A DNA stretch of 11,124 nucleotides. It comes from Clostridiales bacterium. GTDB lineage: Bacteria > Bacillota_A > Clostridia > Christensenellales > Aristaeellaceae. The position numbers and the translations under genes are program-made. The notes below the pieces were generated by a model. The model did no database searches and was not told where the DNA came from. It was given only the letters and a program-made list of their open reading frames with translations. The first letter of the stretch is position 1, and each line of letters begins with the position of its first letter. Where the stretch lies: assembly GCA_012514855.1 (NCBI GenBank), contig JAAYZL010000042.1, forward strand, positions 1-11,124, written 5' to 3'. Of this stretch, positions 5,764-11,124 are shown one piece after another.

Positions 5764-7276
5764 AAATGGCCATCTTCATCAGGATCTCCTGATTCGCGTC
5801 CTTCCGGTCGACCTCTCCCATGACCCGCCCCTCGTGCATCACGTAGATCCTGTCGGACATGCCGAGAATCTCGGGCAGTTCCGACGAGATCATCGCAATC
5901 GCGACGCCCTGCCTGGCCATCTCGGACATCAGCGCGTGTATCTCCTTTTTCGCGCCGACGTCGATGCCGCGCGTCGGCTCGTCCAGGATCAGAATCGAGG
6001 GGTTCGTCGCCATCCACTTCGCGATGACGACCTTCTGCTGGTTGCCGCCGGAGAGGTTGAGCACCTTCTGCTCGATCGACGGCGTCTTGACGCGGAGCTT
6101 GCCGACGTATTCGTCGACGAGCGCCTTCTCCGCCTTCGGGTTGATCATCCACCGCCTGGCGACCTTCGAGAGCGCCGCCAGGGATACGTTCCTGCGAACC
6201 GTCATCTTCAGAACCAGCGCCTGCTCCTTGCGGTCCTCCGGCACAAAGCCCATGCCGCAGCGCCGCGCGTCGACGGTGTTTCGGATGTCGACCCTTTTCC
6301 CGCGGACGAATATCTCGCCGGTCTCCCTGCGGTCGATGCCGAACACCGCGCGCATGACCTCGCTGCGCCCGGCGCCGACGAGGCCCGCGAAGCCCACGAT
6401 TTCGCCCGCGCGCACGTTGAAGCCGATGTCCTTCAGAAAGTTCTTCGTCGAGAGGCCCTTCACCTCGAGAACGACCTCCCCGATCGGCGCCTCGTCCTTG
6501 ACGAACAGGTTCTTCACGTCGCGCCCGACCATCGCCGCGATGACCTGCTGCTCGCCGACCTCGGAGGTGATCATCTTCTCCATCATCTCGCCGTCGCGCA
6601 TGACCGCGATCTCGTCGGAAATCTCGAACACCTCGTTCAGCCGGTGCGTGATGAACACGATCGCCACGCCCTCGCTGCGGAGCCTGCGGATGATGCCCAT
6701 CAGCATCGCCGTCTCGGTCTCGGTCAGGGACGAGGTCGGCTCGTCCATGATGATCAACTCCGCGTTGAACGACAGCGCCTTCGCGACCTCGACCATCTGC
6801 TTCTGCGCGGTCGACAGGAATTTGACCTTCGTGCGCGTGTCGAGCGAAAGCCCGACGCGCTGAAGCAGTTCCGCCGCGCGCTCGTGCTGGCGCCTGTGGT
6901 CGACGAGCCCGCCCCGCCGAAGCTCCCGCCCGACGAAGATGTTCTCGGCGATGTCGACGTTGTTCAGGACGCTCAGTTCCTGATAGATGATGCTGATGCC
7001 CATGCTCCGGGACGCCAGCGGGCCGTCGATCTGAACCGGCTTTCCCCTTAAATAAATCTCGCCCGCGTCGCGCCGGTAGATGCCGGAGAGTATCTTCATC
7101 AGCGTCGATTTCCCCGCGCCGTTCTCGCCGACCAGCGCCAGCACCTTGCCCGGATACACGGACAGGCTCACGTCGTTCAGCGCGCGCACGCCCGGAAAGC
7201 TCTTCGAAATGCCCCGCATCACGAGCAGAGGCTCCTGTCCCTGGCTCAACTGGCTCACCCCTTCATGGCCGTCCAT
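5759..7276 (-). CDS. Sugar ABC transporter ATP-binding protein, two ATPase domains (RbsA/MglA type)
   Basis: Powers the sugar importer from the cytoplasmic side. The 505 residues hold two ABC domains, the usual RbsA/MglA/XylG length. Domain 1 has Walker A GENGAGKS (50-57), signature LSTAQKQ (154-160) and Walker B LIIMDEP (174-180). Domain 2 has the degenerate P-loop GLVGAGRS (298-305) normal for this family, an intact signature LSGGNQQ (408-414) and Walker B ILILDEP (428-434). It is the first gene of the operon, read from the promoter at 7449-7477. The start is uncertain. The frame opens with a GTG at 7309 (516 residues); I prefer the ATG at 7276, but neither has a clear ribosome site. A GTG about 29 codons into the longest frame, with AGGAG 9 nt upstream, is a third option that would begin right at the conserved domain. 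The stop codon lies in the outer arm of the structured element downstream. Confidence 0.94.
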   Translation of the reverse strand: MDGHEGVSQLSQGQEPLLVMRGISKSFPGVRALNDVSLSVYPGKVLALVGENGAGKSTLMKILSGIYRRDAGEIYLRGKPVQIDGPLASRSMGISIIYQELSVLNNVDIAENIFVGRELRRGGLVDHRRQHERAAELLQRVGLSLDTRTKVKFLSTAQKQMVEVAKALSFNAELIIMDEPTSSLTETETAMLMGIIRRLRSEGVAIVFITHRLNEVFEISDEIAVMRDGEMMEKMITSEVGEQQVIAAMVGRDVKNLFVKDEAPIGEVVLEVKGLSTKNFLKDIGFNVRAGEIVGFAGLVGAGRSEVMRAVFGIDRRETGEIFVRGKRVDIRNTVDARRCGMGFVPEDRKEQALVLKMTVRRNVSLAALSKVARRWMINPKAEKALVDEYVGKLRVKTPSIEQKVLNLSGGNQQKVVIAKWMATNPSILILDEPTRGIDVGAKKEIHALMSEMARQGVAIAMISSELPEILGMSDRIYVMHEGRVMGEVDRKDANQEILMKMAIS

Positions 7277-7327
7277 ATGTTGAGGCAATGCCGCATAAAG
7301 AGGGCGCACGCCGGCGAGATGAATTTT

Positions 7328-7435
7328 CGTCGGATCGGGTTTGCAAAAGCCGCAGGCGCAGCAGGGCTACGCCAGGAATTTTCCAGGCCCGAGACGGCGG
7401 AAATGCAGCCGCCCGCGCCCGCACGATTTGTGCGG
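7328..7435 (-). other. Hairpin-rich 5' leader of the sugar importer operon
   Basis: The gap between the importer ATPase and spo0A is about 400 nt, and this part is transcribed as the importer leader (about 165 nt from the promoter to the ATG at 7276). Stems seen: 7419-7424/7430-7435 (6 bp); 7396-7400/7409-7413 (5 bp); a closing helix 7328-7331 plus 7335-7339 with 7388-7392 plus 7393-7396 (9 bp around a 3-nt bulge, sharing base 7396 with the previous stem); and within it 7355-7358/7370-7373 continuing to 7360-7362/7366-7368 (7 bp, one mismatch) and 7371-7374/7385-7388 continuing through a GGAA/TTCC stem. Some stems compete with each other. I do not recognise a known riboswitch class. The rest of the gap, about 7478-7684, holds the spo0A upstream region, where I find no convincing promoter. 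Confidence 0.45.
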
Positions 7436-7448
7436 TACTGCCTTGAAT

Positions 7449-7477
7449 ATTGTACTATTTTTTACGGCAATTGTCAA
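7449..7477 (-). promoter_or_regulatory. Strong SigA-type promoter of the sugar importer operon
   Basis: On the minus strand a perfect -35 box TTGACA (7472-7477) and TACAAT (-10, at 7449-7454) are separated by exactly 17 nt. This is the best promoter in the window. Transcription would start near 7441 and give a leader of about 165 nt. I found no obvious catabolite-repression (cre) site or LacI-type operator palindrome overlapping it. Confidence 0.88.
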
Positions 7478-7684
7478 GGTTACCGTGTTTTTTGGGCGTG
7501 AAGAAGGAGGCCGCGGCGGAGGGAGATGCGGCCAATCCGCCCCGGACAAACCCGGTATTCCCCTTGAATTTGAAATTTCCCCGTACACGGCCGCTGTTTT
7601 TTTGTCTTATTCGGTCATATTCTCCGGTTTTAGGCATACATAGTAAGGCAGATAGGGAATTTGTCCGAAAGGAACTGAAGAACC

Positions 7685-8461
7685 ATGGAGAAGATTCGCG
7701 TGGTGCTGGCGGACGACAACATGAGCGTTCTCCGCCTTCTGACAAACTTCTTTGCGGAAACGCCGGACATCGAGCTCGTAAAATCGGTCTCCGACGGCGC
7801 AAAGGTCGCCGATGCGGTGCGCGCGCACCGGCCCGACGTGCTCGTCACAGACATCATCATGCCCAGGCGCGACGGTTTCCGGATCCTCGAGGAACTGAAC
7901 GAACTGTCGGAGGAGGAGCGGCCGAAGGTCATCGTGCTGACCGGCCTCTCGCGCGACGACTTCATCCTGCGCGCGGTGAAGCTCGGCGCAAGCTACTACA
8001 TGGTCAAGCCCTTCGACATGCGGCTGCTCGCGAACCGCATCCGCGAGGTCGTGTCCTCGTTCGAGGACAGCGCGATCGCGGAGCTTCCGACGCCGCGCGA
8101 ACCCGCGTATCCGGACGTCGACGAGCAGGTCACAAACCTGTTTTTGACCATCGGCATCCCGGCGCACATCAAGGGCTATCACTACCTGCGCGAGGCCGTC
8201 CGGATGGTAATCTCCTGTCCGGACGTCATCAACCGCATCACGAAGGAGCTCTACCCCGGCATCGCGCGCAAGTTCGACACCACCGCAAGCAAGGTCGAGC
8301 GCGCAATGCGGCACGCGATCGACGTCGCCTGGTCGCGCGGAAGGCTCGATTCCGTCAACAGCATGTACGGCTACAAGGTGCTCTCCCCCGACGACAAGCC
8401 GACCAATGGGGAGTTCATCGCGCTGATCGCGGACAAGGTGGGGGTCAGGAAGAGCGCGTAA
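7685..8461 (+). CDS. spo0A: Sporulation transcription factor Spo0A
   Basis: The phosphorylation-activated master regulator of entry into sporulation; it binds 0A boxes and RNA polymerase. The 258 residues match the family length. Receiver domain (1-125): acidic pocket D10-D11, phosphoacceptor D56 in VTDIIMP, switch T86 and K108 in MVKPFD. A short linker (about 126-145) leads to the Spo0A-specific effector domain. GIPAHIKGYHYLREA (157-171) and the recognition-helix region TTASKVERAMRHAIDVAWSRG (199-219) are near-identical to the B. subtilis protein as I remember it. The NGEFIALIADK ending is also typical. The start is supported by AAGGA about 11 nt upstream and by the family's MEKIRV-type N-terminus. 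It stands alone here, divergent from a sugar importer. The usual clostridial neighbour spoIVB is not adjacent. Confidence 0.97.
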   Translation: MEKIRVVLADDNMSVLRLLTNFFAETPDIELVKSVSDGAKVADAVRAHRPDVLVTDIIMPRRDGFRILEELNELSEEERPKVIVLTGLSRDDFILRAVKLGASYYMVKPFDMRLLANRIREVVSSFEDSAIAELPTPREPAYPDVDEQVTNLFLTIGIPAHIKGYHYLREAVRMVISCPDVINRITKELYPGIARKFDTTASKVERAMRHAIDVAWSRGRLDSVNSMYGYKVLSPDDKPTNGEFIALIADKVGVRKSA

Positions 8462-8464
8462 AAG

Positions 8465-8526
8465 CCCTGTGCCGCAGGGATTTTCGCGGCTTCCCGGCAG
8501 AGTCCGGAGGAAGTCCCTCCGCTGCC
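8465..8526 (+). other. Hairpins directly after spo0A
   Basis: Two stems follow the spo0A stop. One is 8465-8469/8475-8479 (5 bp) followed by ATTTT. The other is 8496-8500/8522-8526 continuing, after a 4-nt bulge, into 8505-8510/8516-8521 (11 bp in total), with a T-run (8540-8544) some 15 nt further on. They could be weak terminators or stabilise the 3' end; the strong terminator lies further downstream. Confidence 0.4.
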
Positions 8527-8558
8527 AGACCTATGAATGTTTTTCGCCGGACCGACCA

Positions 8559-8610
8559 ACGCCTTTCCTCTATTGCCTCCGGCGGGGTGTAAAGGAAAGG
8601 CGTGTTTTTT
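8559..8610 (+). terminator. Intrinsic terminator of spo0A
   Basis: ACGCCTTTCC (8559-8568) pairs perfectly with GGAAAGGCGT (8594-8603) across a 25-nt loop and is followed by GTTTTTT (8604-8610). It lies about 100 nt beyond the spo0A stop, with no other plus-strand gene between them. Confidence 0.75.
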
Positions 8611-8659
8611 ATGAAAATGAACCGGATGATCGCGCTGTTCCGGATGGTTGCCCGCCGAC

Positions 8660-8705
8660 AAAAAACAAAACAGCGCCCTCCGACCGACGCGGCCGGAAGG
8701 CGCTG
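8660..8705 (-). terminator. Intrinsic terminator of the permease-SHOCT gene
   Basis: A 12-bp stem (8671-8682 with 8694-8705, one wobble) is followed on the minus strand by TTTTGTTTTTT (8660-8670). It lies 14 nt after the stop codon at 8719. Confidence 0.88.
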
Positions 8706-8718
8706 TGCGTTCGGCGCA

Positions 8719-9957
8719 CTAAAGCCCCGAGAGCAGCTCTTTTTTGCGATCCTCGAACTCCTCCTTCGAGAGCGCTCCCTCCTTGAACAGGTCGTACAGG
8801 CGGCCGATCTCGGCGTAGATCCCAGACTCGCGGTCCGGCGCGGACGGCGCGGACGGCGCGGCCGGCGCGGCCGGCGCTGTCGGGGCGGCCGGCGCTGTCG
8901 GGGCGGCCGGCGCTGTCTGCGCGACCGGCGCGGAATGGGGATATGGCTGCGGTTCCCCCGCCACCGTCGACGGACCCTGCGGGAGGCGCATGGGGATGCA
9001 GAAGAGGGCGTTGACGATGGCGAACAGCGAAATGATCGCGCCTGTGAACGTAGATTGGATGTAGGGGTTGACGCCCGCCAGGGTGAGCATATTGTTCCAC
9101 ATCGTCATCGACAGCGCGGCGATTATCACGCTGCCCAGCCCGAAGGCTGCCTCGCCCTTTCGGTGGGCCAGATTGGGAATCGCCACGCCGGCGCCCAGGA
9201 GGATGGCCAGCAGCGTAAACTCACTCCCCTGAAAGGCGATCGCCATGCCTGAGCCCAGCCTGCCGGTCATGAGGATGCCCGCCACCGACGCGAGCACCCC
9301 CGAGAGGAAGCAGGCCCAGAAGCGCTGGCCGCCGGTGCGCGCATCGCGCTCGCCGACCTCGCTGGCGTGGAAGAGGTACCTGCCGGATTTGGTCACGCTG
9401 AAGAGCACGAACGGCAGAGCGCACAGCACCATGCACAGCAGAAACGGCATGAGCCCCGCGCGCGCAAGCATGGCGATGAAGTTCACGCCGCCGCTCAAAT
9501 TGAGGGGCTTCCCGTCGGAGACCAGCATGGCGATGCCCCGCAGGAAATACAGCGAGCCCGCGGTGATGGCAAAGGTGATCAGCATCGTCCTTCGGCGAAA
9601 CAGCGCCGCGAACAGGCCGTTGAGGGAACCCACGGCGATGCCGACCATAAGCGCGCAGAACACGGCCGCCCCTTCGCCGGCGCCGTTGTTCACCATCGCG
9701 CCGATGATCACGGACACCAGCGCGCCGACGCCGGCCTGCGACACATCCAGACAGCCCGTGGCGAAGGTCAGCGCCATGCCGAAGGCCATCAGGCAGGGCC
9801 CCGAAAACTGAATCAGCACGTTTCGGAAGTTCATCGCCGTCATGAAGTTGCGTCCGCCCAGGGCCACGCCGAGCAGCGCCGCCGTCAGCAGAAAACCAAG
9901 GCAGCAGAAGAACCAAATCATCTTGAGGGGGGCCGCCCTTCCCGTTCTCTCACCCAT
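8719..9957 (-). CDS. RbsC-like ABC permease with Ala/Pro linker and C-terminal SHOCT-like domain
   Basis: The 412 residues form three parts. Residues 1-328 resemble a sugar ABC permease (BPD_transp_2) with about eight to ten hydrophobic segments. Landmarks are altered: the usual GGxDLSVG reads GCLDVSQAG (68-76), and the usual GGATLxGGxG reads LGAGVAIPNLAHRKGEAAFG (254-273). Residues 343-374 are a low-complexity Ala/Pro linker (TAPAAP units). Residues 379-412 (IYAEIGRLYDLFKEGALSKEEFEDRKKELL core) fit the SHOCT pattern, a short C-terminal helical-pair domain usually found on membrane or stress proteins, not on permeases. No ATPase or binding-protein gene adjoins it, so any transport role needs partners from elsewhere. 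The start at 9957 has GGAGAGGA-type purines upstream. The 274 nt upstream to the next gene hold that gene's terminator and AT-richer sequence, but no promoter I would call. Confidence 0.82.
   Translation of the reverse strand: MGERTGRAAPLKMIWFFCCLGFLLTAALLGVALGGRNFMTAMNFRNVLIQFSGPCLMAFGMALTFATGCLDVSQAGVGALVSVIIGAMVNNGAGEGAAVFCALMVGIAVGSLNGLFAALFRRRTMLITFAITAGSLYFLRGIAMLVSDGKPLNLSGGVNFIAMLARAGLMPFLLCMVLCALPFVLFSVTKSGRYLFHASEVGERDARTGGQRFWACFLSGVLASVAGILMTGRLGSGMAIAFQGSEFTLLAILLGAGVAIPNLAHRKGEAAFGLGSVIIAALSMTMWNNMLTLAGVNPYIQSTFTGAIISLFAIVNALFCIPMRLPQGPSTVAGEPQPYPHSAPVAQTAPAAPTAPAAPTAPAAPAAPSAPSAPDRESGIYAEIGRLYDLFKEGALSKEEFEDRKKELLSGL
8837..8935 (-). repeat. 9-bp minisatellite coding the Ala/Pro linker
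   Basis: Eleven consecutive 9-bp units, variants of GGCGCGGAC on the plus strand, run in frame. The middle part also repeats at 18 bp (GGCGCTGTC followed by GGGGCGGCC, twice). Each unit adds three residues of the type Ala-Pro-x, so gain or loss of units changes linker length without breaking the frame. Confidence 0.85.
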
Positions 9958-10186
9958 CGCAATCCTCTCCTTCTTCTCCTCAGACCATTCGCGTGGCGCG
10001 CCCCGTGACAGCGGCCGTATCCATTTTACGCCATATTTGTTAATTTCCTCATATCATCGCGGGTTCCTGTCGCGCTTTTAAATATTTCTTTCCCCCCGGC
10101 GGCGCTTTGGCCGTCCGGCGGGCGCTCGCGGGAACTGCTCGCTCGTCTCGCATGAAGTCCCTCAGGTAAAACCCTTCGCCGAGCCG

Positions 10187-10226
10187 AAAAGAAATCGGGC
10201 TCGCGCCGCAAATGCGGAAGCCCGAT
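10187..10226 (-). terminator. Intrinsic terminator of the DUF5655-DUF3795 pair
   Basis: An 8-bp outer stem (10194-10201 with 10219-10226) and an inner stem CCGC/GCGG (10206-10209 with 10214-10217) are followed on the minus strand by TTTCTTTTC. It starts 6 nt after the DUF3795 stop codon. Confidence 0.85.
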
Positions 10227-10231
10227 CCCCT

Positions 10232-10660
10232 CTATGGGTTAACTCCCTTCCCGACCCTCTTGTAATGCGGGTTTTGCGCCTCGCAATTGGGGCACTTCGG
10301 GCGGTGGACGCACAGCAGCGCCCCGCATTCCGAACAACTCCAGGTTTCCCCCGCCTCCGACAAAAACCGATCCGGCCCCTTTTCGCCGATCTGCCGGAAA
10401 TTTTCCATCAGGCTCTCGCCGTAATTCGTCGCATACCTCTTTTCGAGCGCCTTCAGGCGCCTGCACGGGAATTTTGAGCAAGCGCTGCAAAACCTCTTTG
10501 AATCCCCGCCCTTCTCCGGGCAGCGCACAATGGAGCATGTCGTGCAGAGAGTGGGTTTTTCGCCCTCCGCGGTGCAGCCCGCGCACCTGTTCTTCCGCCT
10601 CTGAAAGCCCGAGCACAGGTCGCAGATCAACCCGCACGGCGCGACGATCGAAACCGGCAT
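10232..10660 (-). CDS. Cysteine-rich DUF3795-type zinc-binding protein
   Basis: A small cytoplasmic protein of 142 residues with 16 cysteines. The N-terminal APCGLICDLC (7-16), then RCAGC (25-29), CTTCSIVRC (39-47) and FCSACSKFPCRRL (57-69) match the DUF3795 pattern, whose function is unknown. A C-terminal zinc-ribbon-like module follows (CSEC at 109-112, CPNC at 123-126, with a further cysteine at 117). Metal binding is inferred from cysteine spacing. I chose the ATG at 10660 because AAAGGAG lies exactly 8 nt upstream and the MPxSxxAPCG opening suits the family. The same frame is open further upstream, with an ATG at 10699 preceded by GGAGGG at 5 nt, so a version 13 residues longer is possible. 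It lies 60 nt downstream of the DUF5655 gene with no promoter seen between, so the two are probably cotranscribed and end at the terminator 10187-10226. Confidence 0.8.
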   Translation of the reverse strand: MPVSIVAPCGLICDLCSGFQRRKNRCAGCTAEGEKPTLCTTCSIVRCPEKGGDSKRFCSACSKFPCRRLKALEKRYATNYGESLMENFRQIGEKGPDRFLSEAGETWSCSECGALLCVHRPKCPNCEAQNPHYKRVGKGVNP

Positions 10661-10668
10661 GCAATCAT

Positions 10669-10675
10669 CTCCTTT
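10669..10675 (-). promoter_or_regulatory. Ribosome binding site that decides the DUF3795 start
   Basis: AAAGGAG on the minus strand, 8 nt before the ATG at 10660. It favours this start over the in-frame upstream starts at 10699 and 10717. Confidence 0.7.
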
Positions 10676-10720
10676 GACAGGCAAGCGCCCGCCGGTCATG
10701 CTATCCCTCCGAAGCAAAGC

Positions 10721-11095
10721 TCACTTCGCCATCGAAAAGTGAAACGCGGCGTCCAGCCACCCCATGAGCTCGGCGTCCAGATCCTCCTCGCGCGCGACCG
10801 GCACATGGTGCGTCCAGCGGTTGGGGTACGGCTCCACCGCCTGAACGATGCGCGGCGAATCCAGCCGATACGGGACGCCGAACGAGACGAGCATATAGAC
10901 CTCCGGGGCGCCCTTCATGCGGCGGAGCGGCAGCGAGACCATCGCGAACAGATGCCTGTTGCGGAAGGAAATCTGGGTCTTGTCGACCTTCACCCGCATG
11001 ACCGGGTATTTCTCGACGAGCCTTTCCCGGAGCGCCGCGTAGACCGAGCGCATCGGGGGCATTCTGTCGAAGAACAGAGCTTCGTCCATGTTCAT
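10721..11095 (-). CDS. DUF5655-type conserved protein
   Basis: A soluble protein of 124 residues with no signal or membrane segment. VDKTQISFRNRHLFAMVSLP (37-56) and the later EPYPNRWTHHVPV (88-100) match the DUF5655 pattern as I recall it (KTQxSF, then a region ending in RWTHH). The function is unknown. The conserved basic and histidine residues could suggest ligand or nucleic-acid contact, but nothing here proves it. The ATG at 11095 overlaps a TGA in another frame (ATGA), which suggests translational coupling to a gene beyond the window's right edge; the ribosome site is only a weak purine stretch (GGGAAGCGG). A second ATG two codons later is also possible. It is followed closely by the DUF3795 gene. 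Confidence 0.75.
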   Translation of the reverse strand: MNMDEALFFDRMPPMRSVYAALRERLVEKYPVMRVKVDKTQISFRNRHLFAMVSLPLRRMKGAPEVYMLVSFGVPYRLDSPRIVQAVEPYPNRWTHHVPVAREEDLDAELMGWLDAAFHFSMAK

Positions 11096-11124
11096 CTGTC
11101 CGCTTCCCGATCCATTTCTTTGTC
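11092..11124 (-). CDS. Possible C-terminal end of an upstream gene (partial)
   Basis: On the minus strand the last 33 bases read open as DKEMDREADR and end in a TGA sharing bases with the DUF5655 start (ATGA overlap). Such 4-nt overlaps are common between cotranscribed genes, and the charged tail is plausible for a protein end. Ten codons are too few to identify anything, and it may be chance. Confidence 0.25.
   Translation of the reverse strand, partial: DKEMDREADR

Noticed and set aside
918..7051. Long plus-strand reading frames (918-2294, 3428-4483, 4167-5537, 5834-7051)
   Set aside because: They lie opposite well-identified minus-strand genes and have the His/Arg/Asp-rich composition of GC-rich antisense shadows, with no family motif.
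7654..7670. Possible SigH -10 (AGGGAATTT) and 0A-box-like TTGTCCGAA before spo0A
   Set aside because: The -10-like site would start transcription inside the ribosome site, its partner -35 has wrong spacing, and the 0A-like site has an extra base compared with TGTCGAA.
8471..8603. A small RNA gene (6S-like or SRP-like) downstream of spo0A, suggested by the TCCGGAGGAAG motif and closing stem
   Set aside because: The motif does not fit the SRP tetraloop region, there is no promoter, and terminators explain the stems.
9958..10186. Promoter for the permease-SHOCT gene (TTAACA or TAAAAT around 10030-10050)
   Set aside because: No pair of boxes with acceptable match and spacing. The region is AT-richer and may hold a promoter, but I cannot place it.
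1..11124. CRISPR arrays, tRNA or rRNA genes, transposase genes or phage genes
   Set aside because: None seen. Repeats are limited to the two structured elements and the coding minisatellite, and no transposase-like or integrase-like protein is encoded.

Overview
This window looks like chromosome from a high-GC, spore-forming Clostridia-type Firmicute. A full-length Spo0A with all its hallmark motifs is the strongest taxonomic marker. Strong SigA-type promoters, AGGAG-type ribosome binding sites and U-tailed hairpin terminators agree with this. The GC-rich sequence and the solute-binding protein signal peptide (a plain cleavable signal with no lipobox cysteine) make me think of Christensenellales-like gut bacteria, but that placement is inference.

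Layout, left to right. (1) 1-732: the C-terminal half of glucose-6-phosphate isomerase (plus strand), ending in a hairpin shared with the convergent gene. (2) 732-2609 (minus): a glycosyltransferase operon with its own promoter. Its first gene, a family 2 glycosyltransferase, survives only as a frameshifted, internally deleted remnant; the second, a GT-C membrane glycosyltransferase, is intact. (3) 2668-3201 (minus): an ohr organic hydroperoxide reductase gene with promoter and terminator. (4) 3476-7477 (minus): a complete three-gene sugar ABC importer operon (two-domain ATPase, permease, solute-binding protein) with a textbook promoter, a hairpin-rich leader of about 165 nt and a strong terminator. 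(5) 7685-8610 (plus): spo0A, divergent from the importer operon, followed by several hairpins. (6) 8660-9957 (minus): an unusual stand-alone RbsC-like permease carrying an Ala/Pro linker, encoded by a 9-bp minisatellite, and a C-terminal SHOCT-like domain. (7) 10187-11124 (minus): a small DUF5655-DUF3795 gene pair, probably the end of a longer operon.

The most interesting signal is non-coding. Two elements of about 215 and 240 bp (3184-3398 and 5522-5763) lie in the same orientation on either side of the permease/binding-protein gene pair. They share short conserved blocks and the same order of stems. Most stem sequences differ between the copies, yet base pairing is preserved, which is the signature of a structured RNA or a structure-dependent repeat. 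The larger copy can be drawn as one long helix closing a multi-branched core and fills the whole gap between the ATPase and permease genes, reaching into the ATPase stop codon. The smaller copy reaches into the ohr promoter. I do not recognise the family.

How the genes fit together: the importer operon is self-sufficient for transport, but its sugar cannot be read from sequence. Pgi is glycolysis, Ohr is peroxide defence and Spo0A is the sporulation master regulator; I see no single pathway linking the islands.
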